A stretch of 64,000 nucleotides of DNA from Berghia stephanieae (Eukaryota; Mollusca; Gastropoda; Nudibranchia; Aeolidiidae). The position numbers were made by a program, and so were the translations under genes. A model generated the notes under the pieces. The model did no database searches. It saw only the letters and a list, made by a program, of their open reading frames with translations, and had not been told where the DNA came from. Shown piece by piece: positions 47,568 to 57,314 of the stretch (its first letter is position 1; each line of letters starts with the position of its first letter). The stretch spans positions 8,505,005 through 8,569,004 of the forward strand of contig CM067452.1 in the NCBI GenBank assembly GCA_034508935.3, in the 5' to 3' direction.

Positions 47568-48271
47568 TTGATAATAATAATAATAAAATAAATAATAATA
47601 ATAACCTCTGCTCCACAGGGGAGTTACTTAACTTACAAGTATTTAATTACTCAATCCAATAGTTTCTAGAATTAATTGTCTTATCAAGCTAAAACCAGGC
47701 TGCCAGTGACTATATCAGAATTGAAAAAAAAAAAAAAAATCAGCATTGGTATTGTTTTGGAAATAAAAAGTGTGTGTGTGTGGTGGGGGGGGGGGGGGGG
47801 GGGGGGGGTAGAGTTTCAGGAGAGGAGATAAGCTTTGAACTTACATCCGGCGGCTCAAGCCCAAGCTCAGCTGTCAGTATCTCATCTTTTCCTTGAGCAA
47901 GAACCTGCACTACACTGTGGGTGACCCCTAAATGGAGATGGGGGTATGATAGTCAGTTGGTAGAGCACTCGTTTCCCATGCAAAAAGGGACCAAGATCAA
48001 TCCTGGATAAAGTAGAGATATTTTTCTGCTAAATGGCTTCAAAAGAATCAATAAATAATTGTACCTACCTGGTAAAAGAAAGGAGCAGACGCCGAAAGAA
48101 TGATGCGATGTGCCATAATCCGGTACTCCCCGACCACCAAGGTGACATCACAGAGGTCAGAGTTGACTCGCATCTTATTGATGGTGGCCATCAGGGACCC
48201 TGAGTGACTCACGGACGTGTAGTGGATGGTGGAGTCCATCTTCAATGTTGTATGAGAATGATGATGGGCGT
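38693..48271 (-). CDS. BTB/POZ C2H2 zinc-finger transcription factor
   Basis: Six coding exons: 48271-48069, 47426-47109, 44573-44412, 42704-42641, 41992-40647 and 40578-38693. The joined product is about 1,315 residues. BTB domain: residues about 15-140 (SDLCDVTLVVGEYRIMAHRI, then AALKIIEFCYTSAI). A BACK-like helical part follows. Two lone fingers lie mid-protein, a Ser-rich and acidic stretch with PLDMS follows, and five C-terminal fingers close it. BTB-ZF proteins are nuclear DNA-binding regulators, mostly repressors, that dimerise through BTB. All splice sites are GT/AG with matching phases. Exon 5 carries about five apparent frame breaks. No orthologue can be named from the sequence alone. 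Confidence 0.85.
40647..41992 (-). CDS. BTB-ZF exon 5: linker with two isolated zinc fingers
   Basis: Starts at acceptor tttcactcag with DLRIKGDFDTNRDGKSSSKG and ends SKLTQSLSRLSPG at donor gtaagg. Finger A (about 41715-41785) is C2HC: CISC-x12-H-x3-C. Finger B (about 40775-40850) is C2H2: CQIC-x12-H-x4-H. Reading it through requires single-base shifts near 41598-41601 (C4), 41279-41281, about 41225, 41119-41124 (T6) and 40698-40700 (A3), + strand positions. Protein-like sequence continues on both sides of each, so it is one exon with indels, not several. Assembly error is likelier than decay. Confidence 0.75.
42350..42635. repeat. Interrupted ATT/ATC microsatellite
   Basis: Runs of ATT, ATC and TTTTAAAAT blocks inside intron 4, starting 6 bp from the exon 4 donor. 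Long Ile- and Asn-rich frames here are spurious. Confidence 0.9.
42641..42704 (-). CDS. BTB-ZF exon 4, 64 bp
   Basis: Acceptor gattctttcag, donor gtaggc. Encodes LLDVFPSIAPYLNHFGSTKE then T and one base. It is needed for phase: exon 3 ends in phase 0 and exon 5 starts needing one base. Flanked by dense AAT/ATC microsatellites (42350-42630). Confidence 0.8.
42755..43560 (+). mobile_element. LINE 3' fragment A, split by MITE-1
   Basis: Left part reads LHWLPVEKRIIYTIATLAY, right part TGTPLYINNLLKVYTPTRTL, then QFAASQYWNFLPASLRSSPS and LKTHLF. These are the LHWLPV, YTPTRTLRSS and LP-x-S-x-R-x-S motifs near the C-terminus of L2/CR1-type RTs. One stop breaks the frame at DDKLK. The tail includes aagtgctatttattat. 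Opposite strand to the host gene. Confidence 0.75.
42824..43166. mobile_element. MITE-1 inside a LINE fragment
   Basis: ACAGTGCTGATG and CATCAGCATTGT ends with TATA duplicated at 42820-42823 and 43167-43170. The LINE reading on both sides confirms the empty site (gcctataaatc). A CA tract enlarges it at 42920-42952. Confidence 0.8.
43683..44330 (-). mobile_element. LINE 3' fragment B with SINE-1-type tail
   Basis: - strand frames give SRLDYCNDLLSHISHDKISP, then ELHWLPVKERFIFKIALFCF, then WNDLPRRIRESNSIDSFQS: the RT thumb and C-terminus of an L2/CR1-type LINE, broken by frame changes. The 3' end is TTGTAAAGCGCTTTGAGCAC, ATTTAGTGGATATTGTGC, TATAAAAGCTC, the same tail as SINE-1. Confidence 0.75.
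44412..44573 (-). CDS. BTB-ZF exon 3: BACK-like segment
   Basis: Acceptor gaaatctccag, donor gtaacg; 54 codons in phase 0 at both ends: ACISQGLTSLATPELYSLLS through TMAKLATVWMDVDRAIRQDG to VFSQ. Helical pattern following BTB, as in BACK domains. Confidence 0.85.
44632..45010. repeat. SINE-2 inverted pair with LINE insertion
   Basis: gaagtgagtaggaaagttcc (44675) and its inverse ggcactttcctactcactcc (44983) bracket gggggctcgaacc. The right arm is split at 44771-44971 by a LINE piece. Confidence 0.65.
44771..44971 (+). mobile_element. 5'-truncated RTE/CR1-like LINE insertion
   Basis: Frame: GKVAGKKGRGRQRIDYIDNL, then LLRRSEDRYGWRTMIADVCN, the GRGRQR / DR-x-WR C-terminus of LINE proteins, ending in a GATGATGAT tail. 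Flanked by attgtcttct at 44761-44770 and 44972-44981. Confidence 0.75.
45028..45215 (+). repeat. Rep-B copy
   Basis: Shares ccattaggcccatggagct, aacctttggataggacac and gctgggtgg with 3990-4258. Confidence 0.55.
45233..46095 (+). repeat. SINE-1 split by THR-1
   Basis: Head and body 45233-45499 (cttgtggtatgacactcgtt, cacattctctcaccgtactc), tail resuming at 46053 (cagcatgtttagaagatatt, gctctataaa). Confidence 0.8.
45500..46040 (-). mobile_element. THR-1 retroposon, full length, 12-bp duplication
   Basis: Flanks gcaaagtgcttt at 45488-45499 and 46041-46052. The - strand runs ctgggtgggg to ggcgct, loop, agcgcc, gtaaaacccttaaaaac. It lies in intron 2 of the BTB-ZF gene. Confidence 0.9.
46172..46461. 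mobile_element. MITE-1, reverse full copy
   Basis: Ends TCAGTGCTGATG and CATCAGCACTGT, 4-bp flanks caaa/caca. Interior as 7004-7292 in reverse. Confidence 0.7.
46853..46975 (-). repeat. LINE 3' UTR scrap with CTTAT tail
   Basis: On the - strand: atttccattcaggatcaata, aatatatgttatc, then (TTATC) units. The atttcc...gga/tcaataaa ending resembles the 3' end of the LINE at 57 and 61 kb. 46462-46852 holds no recognised feature. Confidence 0.5.
47109..47426 (-). CDS. BTB-ZF exon 2: second part of BTB domain
   Basis: Acceptor ttcccatcag, donor gtgagt, 106 codons in phase 0: MLQLHSQPHQESNNEVQLNN, then IDEIAALKIIEFCYTSAISL, LLAASIKFQLPEICSFCCEF and ENCVRYLLENIDQ. The ALK-x-IEF-CYT and LLAAS-x-FQLPEI blocks are classical BTB strands and helices. 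Confidence 0.9.
47450..47825. repeat. AAT microsatellites and a G run
   Basis: AAT clusters at 47453-47475 and 47506-47605, and a G run at 47784-47808, all in BTB-ZF intron 1. 47826-48068 shows nothing further. Confidence 0.9.
48069..48271 (-). CDS. BTB-ZF exon 1: start codon and first BTB part
   Basis: ATG at 48239 begins MDSTIHYTSVSHSGSLMATI and reaches SDLCDVTLVVGEYRIMAHRI, LSASAPFFYQ at donor gtaggt. LCDVTLVV and AHR-x-ILSA are BTB signatures. Acceptor tgttttag before 48271 gives 32 bp of 5' UTR, so an upstream non-coding exon is expected. Upstream in-frame sequence lacks a better start. Confidence 0.85.
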
Positions 48272-48309
48272 CTAAAACATACACACTAGCTTACCATTCT
48301 AATGGAGAG

Positions 48310-48690
<381 letters not shown>

Positions 48691-48875
48691 AAAATAATAC
48701 TTGTGGTATGTCAGTGGGCCATATATTTATATACATCATTTCCTGTCTCATAGTCATAGTAGGTGATAAAAATGATGAAATCTATTTTGAATCATCATTG
48801 AACCCACTGTCACATTATGACTCTCCTGCTCTCTAGGTAAAAACAGCTTAAGGCTAATATTTTTTAAAATCCAAA

Positions 48876-48990
48876 AACTTGAGCATTGATATATCGCATT
48901 ATCCACTAAAGTGCTTTACAGAAAGGGTCCCTATCCAACAGCAACATTAATATGGAAAACGAGACATGACGTTCATAATGACATAATATG
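48876..48990 (-). repeat. SINE-1 tail fragment
   Basis: Complement of the SINE-1 tail and adjacent body: cattatccactaaagtgctt, tccaacagcaacatt, gagacatgacgttc. 48691-48875 is unrecognised. Confidence 0.55.
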
Positions 48991-49016
48991 TTATTTGCTC
49001 TGGATTTTATGCAGAA

Positions 49017-49860
49017 ATCGTTATTATTCTGAGTAACAAAATTCAGAGGAAGTCAGTCCGTTACCGACACTTTTTTAAAGACTGGAAATTGAAATTTCGG
49101 ACAATCTTTAAAATATCTAAGCGGCAATTCGGACTCGAGTCTGAATAGAAGTCTCCTGTGGCTATTCATTCAGACTCAAACTCCACTGTGTGTGCCAAAC
49201 ACGAGGTGGACACAGTGCAGGCAGTGGACAGAGGGTGGAACTGATAGAAGTAGGAGTAGAATTCAGAAGAACATCTCTTTCACCCCATCAGAATGACTCA
49301 ACTGTTATCCCTGTTCGGACTGTAGGATTTTTGTCTGTCTAACACTATCAGAGTGTGTACATTATTTTGTCCTGATTTTATATGGACAAAGTATACATTT
49401 GTTAGACCACAGTTACTTTGATTAACTTTTATAGTCTTTTTGAAGGGAACTTCTGAGTGTTGAACTCTGCTCTTTTTATGTCTAAGTTGATTTCCAAATA
49501 AACGATCAACGATTTTGGCTCAATCGTCAAATAAAGTGGGTTCAGACTACCTGGTGATGGTTACTCTATACAATTATTGTTAGTTTATTTATCAATTTTT
49601 TAAATTGTCAATAATTAAAATATGTTAAATTTAAAAAAATCCTGCCACAGGAGACTATTCAGATTCAAGTCCAAATAACTTGCTGATTGCACATGCGCAT
49701 TGAAGTTTGAGTCCTAAAAGCCGCAGACTTAAACTTAAAATATTGCTGCTATGGGTTGTAGAACAACATCTCGTGGTCACTATGAAACTTATTTTGTTAC
49801 TCAAATGTTTAACTTCAGAAAGTTTGATCCATCTACATATGAAATTGAAAAAGATGGATT
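49017..49860. repeat. Inverted-repeat element
   Basis: Left arm 49017-49175 (gagtaacaaaattcagagg, aatagaagtctcctgtggc) is mirrored by 49640-49830 (gccacaggagactattcag, ttttgttactc). The spacer is 465 bp. No coding domain. Confidence 0.45.
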
Positions 49861-49942
49861 TTCTGATGTCAGTCCGTTACCAACATTATAATACCAAATA
49901 AACTCAAGTTGTTAAAGTTAAAGATCCATCTTTATCCATTTG

Positions 49943-50101
49943 AGATATATACAGGGTTGCAACAAGAGATGAAGTGAGTAGAAAAGTGCCAGAAGACAAT
50001 AGAGAATAAAAAAATTTTCGCTGCGGTGATGGGAGTTTGAACCCGTGACCTTATCGGTACGACAACTCCGCCTGGCCGGTGAGAGCGTAAATCTACCGTA
50101 T
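49943..50101 (-). repeat. SINE-2 copy
   Basis: gatgaagtgagtagaaaagt, gaagacaatagagaat, gtttgaacccgtgacc, then gacaactccgcctggccgg. Its head is cut by MITE-4. Confidence 0.7.
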
Positions 50102-50298
50102 ACAGGGTTGCCAATTCAGGAGGCAAAAACTTACTGAACTTTGACACAAACACATTGACAGACCCTTTCTGAGTGCTGAACTCCAATAAAAAGACATTAT
50201 GTAGTTATTATTTCTCCATTTAGCAGGTGGTTGGAAAATATAATGAGGGTTTATAACATATTGAATTCCGTAAATATACGGAAAATTGTCAACTTTGT
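50102..50298. mobile_element. MITE-4, second copy
   Basis: Starts acagggttgccaattcagga and matches 33409-33604 throughout (cacattgacagaccctttct). The right end is slightly decayed. 50299-50640 shows no recognised feature. Confidence 0.65.
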
Positions 50299-50640
50299 AG
50301 ATGTTAAGGGAGGACTTGATACGTCCATGGAAAAATTAGATCCAATAATGAACACAATGAATTTCAGGGCACGGAATGAATTCAATTTACTCAGATTTGT
50401 CAGTCAGTTGTCACCTGTGGAATTTCCCTTATCTATTTAATAATCTTACTCTCCATTGTGAATAAGAATTCAAAATCTATTCACGACAAATCCAAGAAAT
50501 TCTTATACTTATTCTCTTTGAGACGGCGGTGTCACATATCATTTCTGATTGTTTTCATTGAAAAGCTAATCGGGCCTCATTGAAGATGGAATTCCATTGC
50601 CCTGTTTTCTTTGTGAAAACAACTAGGACAGCCCCTTCAT

Positions 50641-51695
50641 ACCCAGACACCTGTCTGGGGATAATGAAAATTCGTTATCCCCAGACACATATTTGAAACT
50701 CTGCTCTTTAAAACAATTATCCACATTCCAGAATATGAAATGTTTCCAAATGCACATAGAAATAAGGAAAGTTAATAAAATATCTATAAAAACATAAAAT
50801 TAACCAACATTAAATCAGTTGTTACTACACATACACAATGTGTCGACTTCGAAGTGGGTGTCATGGCTGAATGGTTTAGTCGTCTGCCCTAGAAGTTTTA
50901 CCAGAACCGACCTTGTGGGTTCAAATCCTGGTGCCGCCACTTTTTTTTTTTTTAATTCCGTCTTCTTTTTTTTACAGAACGTTGCAAGGGATAAATGTCC
51001 CATCCATCCTCCCCCCCACCTCTTTTTTTTTTTTTTTAAATCTCTCTCTCTCTTGGTTCCCTTTCTGTTTCTAGCAAATTGTCATATTCGTCCCCACTCA
51101 GATCTCAAAAAGTGTCAAAAAAGAATAAATAATTAAAAAGCAAACAAACTGAAATATTCAGAGAGCGACCAAATGGTCAGATAGAGGAGAAAAAAAACCC
51201 AAAAAACTTTACTTATTTTTAAAAATAAAAACAATTTAAAGAAATTCATGCTCAGAAACGGAACAAAAGGCCAAACAAAAAGGAGAAAAGAATAGACTCG
51301 CTCAAAAAAAAAAAAAAAGAGATGGGGGAGGATGGATGGGACATTTATCCCTTGCAACGTTCTGTAAAAGAAGACGGAATTTTTTTTTTAAAAAGTGGCG
51401 GCACCAGAATTTGAACCCACAACGTTGATTCTGGTAAAACTTCCAGGCAGACGACTAAACCATTCGGCCATGACACACACTTCGAAGTCGACGCATATTG
51501 TGTATATGTAGTAACAACTGATTTAATGTTGGTTAATTTTATGTTTTTATAGATATTTTATTAACTTTCCTTATTTCTATGTGCATTTGGAAACATTCCA
51601 CATTCTTGAATGTGGATAATTGTTAAAAGAGCAGAGTTTCAAATATGTGTCTGGGAATAACGAACTTTCATTATCCACAAACAGGTGTCTGGGGA
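50641..51695. mobile_element. Foldback element, about 390-bp arms with tRNA-like heads
   Basis: Left arm 50641-51030 is the inverse of 51315-51695: cagacacctgtctgg, tccacattccagaatatg, acatacacaatgtgtcgac and tggctgaatggtttagtcgt are mirrored. Each arm has A-box (tggctgaatggtttag) and B-box (gggttcaaatcc) sequences, but the acceptor stem does not pair, so they are SINE-like rather than tRNA genes. The spacer is about 285 bp. No transposase. Confidence 0.75.
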
Positions 51696-53590
51696 TAATC
51701 ACAGCGAAAGAATTTAGTCCTGTGATCAGAAAAGTTTAAGCAAGCAGGATATTTACCTAAATATAAAACTGAAAATAATAACATTAATTAAATTATTACC
51801 TAATCTTATACTTATGTCAACACAAGAGGGGCAAATCACTGGACTGGAATGGGACAATCAAAATGATAAACTAGATATACCTAATTATAGGTGTATTATT
51901 ATTATCAAGTCAAATCAAACAATACGCGAGGCACTTTATTCAATTGTAGTGAATTGTATGAGTATGAGTAACCACAAAGTCCAAAATGAGTAAGATTTGA
52001 CAAAAGCATGCTTTGTCCAAGTAGAAGTTGGTGGTCAATGAGAAAATGTTACTTACACACTAACACTAACACACAACTGTGTTATTCAAGTCTACACTAT
52101 CCCTGGGATCGAAATTATACTACAAACTAGATTAGAGTTAGAGACACAGCACTGTCCATCCATGAAGTTGAGATGAGACGAGATTATGTCAACCTCCCTC
52201 CCATTCCGTTAAAGTAAATTAAAACATCTGTGGGATGTGGACAGCTGTTTGCGGGTGGGCGGGTCGTAAGACAATAGGCCTAGGGTCAGTCATGTCTCGT
52301 GCTAGCTTCAACGGGTCCCCAAAACCTCCCGAAAGATAGCGGACTAGCTGGGCTTGAAGACTGAGAGTCGAACTGATAACAGCAAAACGAAAGTGGGATG
52401 GATAGATAGCTCGAGGACTCAAGAGGGGGAGTTTCGAAGCTCCTATCTCCCCAATGGCTCGGGAAAACGACAGATGATACTTACTTTAAATGGAGGACGA
52501 TAAGAGGCCTAGTGTGTACAGAACATGTAACTACAGTCGAAATGTGTGGGTAAGTCCTCCACTGAGCTAGCAAAGTCCTCCAATGCCCCCCGAAAAGTTA
52601 ATCCATGACGACCCTAAGAGGGTTAGTGGGGGGTGCTAGGCTGAGCCCTAATAAGTGGACTACGTCAGGGGGTTACGGGTAGAAAGGCCCATTACTCCTG
52701 CGGTCGGGTTGAAAGCGAAACCAAAACAAATCCAATGGTGTCTGCTATGTTTCCGGAATCAACAGGTAAATCAACAGGTAGAAAAACAGGTTACCGTGAC
52801 TAGTATTCAATGATCACGGGAAACCAGTAAAAAGTTGTTTTAGAAATAAAATCGACACGTTTAAAAGATAATGTCAGGATATTTACCTATATAAACCGGG
52901 TTCAGTTATTCATTTGATTTGTTCTTCATCTTCAAGGCAAGTAAATTTCACACATTTTGTTAGATCTGTTTATTGTTTCCGGGACTCGGTCTATTAATTT
53001 ATTACAGACCTCATACTTAAAATAAAAGCAACGGTAAACGTGCACACATTTTTGTCAACCGCTATCGCTGACTCCAAATGATGAAACTGAAATCGATTTT
53101 TAAAATACAAACATAGAATATTATATTAAAATAATTCAAGTTTAAATAATTCCATGGCCTAGGCCTAGGTCCGACGTACATTTATTTAAAGATCTTATAA
53201 CCCAATTCCTTTGGACTCAATGTTGTAAAGGAAATCTAAAAAAAAAAAAAAAATTGCGCAAAATATTGTCCATTACAACGATATTGAATTAAGCCCATAA
53301 CTGGGTTCGGATGACAGACCTGCAAATATCTACACGTCGCCTAAGTCCATATTATTCCCTTAATTTTTAAGTCCAAGAGTGATAACCATAGACTAGGTAT
53401 GGATACAGGAAGTGTTTTGGTCCAATCCATAATGTCATAATGATTGTGTGATTGAGACTGCGGCCATTGTCATCAATCCCCGTGTTGTGTTTTGTGTATG
53501 CTTGGCTGTGACTTGCAACGCCCTCCACCCACACTTCTGTCTTTTCTCACATCCGTCAACGTCTCTCACAAAGAGTAGAGTAGAGTAGAG
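51696..53590. other. Low-repeat region, possible 5' end of the BTB-ZF gene
   Basis: The least repetitive stretch of the right half. It lies upstream of BTB-ZF exon 1. On the - strand, taaaGTAAGTATC (near 52480-52490) is a good donor for a non-coding first exon. On the + strand a TATATAAA stands at 52888-52895. No protein frame is convincing. A Rep-G copy is at 53262-53350. Confidence 0.3.
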
Positions 53591-53639
53591 TCTTTGTAGT
53601 CTTCGCATGTCTATCTATCTCTCACCAATCCCTTATAAC

Positions 53640-54278
53640 CCCTCATCACCTCACACCCCCCCCCCCTCTCCACCACCATCCCCTCACACTCACACCTCCC
53701 CAACCATCCCCCTCAACACCCCCATCCCTCACACCCCCCCCCCATTCTCACACTCACACACATCCCCTCACACTCACACCCCCCCCCCCCCCCGCCCCTC
53801 ACCCATCCTCACACACACACATCCCCTTACACTCACACTCTCCCCCCCCCCCCCCCCCCCCAACCATCCCTCACATGCCCTCCGCCTCCTACCACCATCC
53901 CCTCACACTCACAGCCTCCCCAACCACCCCCTCACACTTACACACTTCATCCCACCATCCCCTCACACTCACACACCCCCACCATCCCCTCACACTCGCC
54001 CCCCCCCCCCCCCCCCCGCAACCCCCCATCCCACCATCCTCTCACACACTTCATCCCACCATCCCCTCACACTCGTCCCCCATCCCACCATCCCCTCACA
54101 CACTTCATCCCACCATCCCCTCACACTCGCACACCCCCACTATCCCTCACACTCGCCCCGCCCCCCCCCCTCCATCCCACCATCCCTCACACTCGTCCCC
54201 CATCCCACCATCCCCTCACACACTTCATCCCACCATCCCCTCACAAAAGCACACCCCCCACATATCCCCTCACACTCG

Positions 54279-54309
<31 letters not shown>

Positions 54310-54490
54310 CACCATCCCCTCACACACTCATCTCACCATCCCCTCACAATCGCACACCCCCACTATCCCCTCACACTCGCCCCCGCCCCCCATCCACCAT
54401 CCCTCACACACTTCATCCCACCATCCCTCACACTCGCCCCCACCCCCATCCCTCACACTCGTCCCCCCCCCCCCTACAATCCCCTCATAC
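53640..54490. repeat. C-rich minisatellite (CCATCCCCTCACACTC type)
   Basis: Irregular units of ccatcccctcacactc with long C runs (53784-53796, 53840-53861, 54278-54306). The Pro/His/Ser-rich frames here are repeat translations, not genes. Confidence 0.9.
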
Positions 54491-54640
54491 TCACCCATTC
54501 ATTCATCCATCTATCCATTCATTCATTCATTCATTCATTCATCCATCCATCTATCCATTTATCCATTCATCCATCCATCTATCCATTTATCCATTCATCC
54601 ACTCATCTATCCATCCATCCATCCATCCATCCATGGGAAT
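54491..54640. repeat. CATT/CATC microsatellite
   Basis: Runs of attcatccatctatcc units. Confidence 0.95.
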
Positions 54641-54794
54641 CTTAACTCACGACAGAAACTCAAGATAAGCAGCAAACACCCACCAGTACATCTCTGCATC
54701 CATCTCTCTGTTTTTCTGTCTGCATGTCTGTCTGTCAATCTATCTATTTATCTACTCATCAACAATCCACCTACTACTACCCATAACCTCAAAC

Positions 54795-54890
54795 CAACTC
54801 ATAACAATATTCTTCATTACAACCATGTTTAAAAACAAGCCCATAATGATTATGTTTGGTTTTCAGACCTGCTTACAGTAGGTACCCCTT
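54795..54890. repeat. Rep-G copy at a duplication border
   Basis: Contains aagcccataatgattatgtt and cagacctgcttacag. The left border of the 4 kb duplication (54873) falls inside it. Confidence 0.45.
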
Positions 54891-55019
54891 AGGCTATTGG
54901 GATTCTGATATGTATTTAGTTAGTAATATCATGGACAAAGTAACAAAGTCTGATTCGTAAAGAGAGTCAGTCCCCGCCCCAATCAGTCCCACTTGTATTC
55001 CTTTTCTCACCCCCTACCT

Positions 55020-55023
55020 ACAT

Positions 55024-55093
<70 letters not shown>

Positions 55094-56360
55094 TTCTTTC
55101 TTTCTTTCTTTCTTTCTTTCCCCCCCCTCTCCCTCCCTCCAAATTCGCATCCTCCTCTTCCCCACAAACCGCAAAGAGACAAGGACACTTATCTCCCCTT
55201 TCCGTCTCCTTCCGGTATCTCTTGAGTCGCATCCCCCTTTCAAGTGGCCACCGACTTGCTGGGCGGCGAGCAACCAGTACAACCTCTTCGTAATAATGTT
55301 ATTCGTGGTACAGATTGTTGTTGTTGTTGTTTTTGTTGTCATAGAAACTCCTTATTTTTCTCCTTTAATTCAAACTGCTCCTCATCTTCTTCGTCATTCT
55401 CCCCTTCCTCCTATTCATCCCTTTCTTCCTCCTCCTCCCTTTCTTCCTCCTCCCCTTTCTCCGCCTCCTCTTCCTCGTCCTCCTCGTCCTCCCCACCTTC
55501 CCCCCCCCTTCCTCCCCCTTCTCCTCCTCTCCCCCCCCCCTTCGATTTCTCTCACTCTCTTCCTCCTCCTCCTCCTCCCGTTCTTCCTCCTCCTCCCCCC
55601 CCCCTCTCCTCCTCCTCCCCCCTCTTCCTCCTCCCCTCTTCCTCCTCGTCCTCTTCCTCCTCCCCTTTCTCCTCATCCTCTTCCTTCTACTCCTCCCTTT
55701 CTCCTCATCCTCTCCCTTCTACTCCTCCTTCCTCCTCCTCCTCCTTCTCCTTCTCATCATCATCATCACCACCGCCAAACAATGAGTTAAAAATCATTAT
55801 AATATTCATATCAGACAGTTGTTGTTGTCATAGCAACTGCTTCTCTATTCCATATACTTATCAAACTTCTCCTCATCTTCTTCACTCTCCTCTTCTTCCT
55901 CCTCCTCCTCCTCCTCCTCCTCCTCCTCCTCCTCCTCCTCCTCCTCCTCCTCCTCCTCCTCCTCCTCCTTCTTCTTCTTCTTCTTCTTCTTCTTCTTCTT
56001 CTTCTCTTCTTCTTCTTCTTCTTCTTTCTTCTTCTTCTTCTTCTTCTTCTTCTTCTTCTTCTTCTTCTTCTTCTTTCTTTTACTACTACTTCTTCTACTC
56101 CTCTTCCTCCTCCTCCTCCTCCTCCTCCTCCTCCTCCTCCTCCTCCTCCTCCTCCTCCTCTTCTTCCTCCTCTTCTTCCTCCTCTTCTTCTTCTTCTTCT
56201 TTCTTCTTCTTCTTCTTCTTCTTCTTCTTCTTCTTCTTCTTCTTCTTCTCTTCTTCTTCTTCTTCTTCTTCTTCTTCTTCTTCACTCTCCTCCTCGTACT
56301 CTCCTCTCTTATTGTTCTTGTTCTAATTCTCTTCCCCTCCCTCCCCCCCCCCCCTTTCTT
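55020..56360. repeat. Polypyrimidine tract (CT, CTT, CCT)
   Basis: Long TC, TTTC, TCC and TTC runs, broken by a short unique piece near 55220-55380 and 55780-55870. Ser/Pro or Glu/Lys/Arg frames here are artefacts. Confidence 0.95.
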
Positions 56361-56454
56361 CTTGATTACTTCCACCGTATCTTCAGCCACCTTCCATTCC
56401 TCTCCCCATTTACCTCTATGTCCTTCTGTGACGACTGGCGTTGATGGTCGTTAG

Positions 56455-56760
56455 ACTTGCGGCTATGTTGTGGTCTTGTGGTATGACACTCTCTTTCTAA
56501 TCGGAAGGCCCTCGGTTCGAGCCTCGCTTGGTGCATCGTTGAGTCCATAGAAAAGACTCTTTACTCACATTCTCTCACATGTGTAAACTGAGTACCTGGC
56601 TGTTAACAGCGTTGTCTTTGTCTGGAAAAAAAAATATATTATCGCCTGACAGGCGTCACGTCCTGTTCTACACGTTACGTGTTGCTGCTGGTCAGGGACC
56701 ATTTGTAAAGCGTTTTGAGCACATTTAGTGGATATTGCTCTATATATAAAAGCTCATTTT
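56455..56760 (+). repeat. SINE-1, full copy
   Basis: gcggctatgttgtggtcttg, cggttcgagcctcgc, cacattctctcacatgtgta, tttgtaaagcgttttgagca, ctatatataaaagctc. Confidence 0.8.
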
Positions 56761-56974
56761 TTTTGTCTCATTGCAAATTCAAGCAACGATGAGCGTGATC
56801 ATTACTGGATGTTTTAATAATGGTCTTTAACTAAATTGTAAAGTGAATGCAACCTACTCTTTTTTTTTGTTTTTTTTTGTTTTGTTTTATTTATTTATTT
56901 TTTAAAGATTTTTTTAGTTACCAAACCGAACAGGAACCAAACGCGGACGTTTTTGTCTCGGAGTGGGAGCGATT

Positions 56975-56979
<5 letters not shown>

Positions 56980-57044
<65 letters not shown>

Positions 57045-57314
57045 TATTGCATCCCAAAAAGGAAATTTTTTGTACAGACGTGTTGTAATTTACACATAAG
57101 ATAAAAATACAATGGAAATAGGATGTATATATATAAAAAAAGGAGCAGCTCTATAACCAGAGCTGCGCTTAATAATATGAATAATTTCAACACTGTAAAA
57201 TAGTTAAAACTGTCACTATAAATTGAAAATTGAAAAGATTGCAAAACAAATAAATTAATAAATTAATATTTATATTTTTAAAAAGTAAAAATGAGAAATA
57301 ATTATATAAAATGA
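56980..57314 (-). repeat. LINE 3' UTR with AAT tail, left copy
   Basis: - strand 3' UTR after the LINE stop codon. It ends atttcctttttgggatgcaa, taaagt and then (ATT)n at 56978-57042, the element's 3' terminal microsatellite. Confidence 0.75.

Noticed and set aside
50861-50942. tRNA gene
   Set aside because: A and B boxes are present but the 5' and 3' ends do not pair as an acceptor stem, and the sequence is mirrored in a foldback element.
53607-54668. 353-codon Pro/His/Ser-rich frame
   Set aside because: It follows the C-rich minisatellite and is open in two overlapping frames; no signal of coding selection.
55244-56390. Long Ser/Pro/Leu-rich and Glu/Lys/Arg-rich open frames
   Set aside because: They are translations of CT, CCT and TTC runs, open in several frames at once, with no domain or splice structure.
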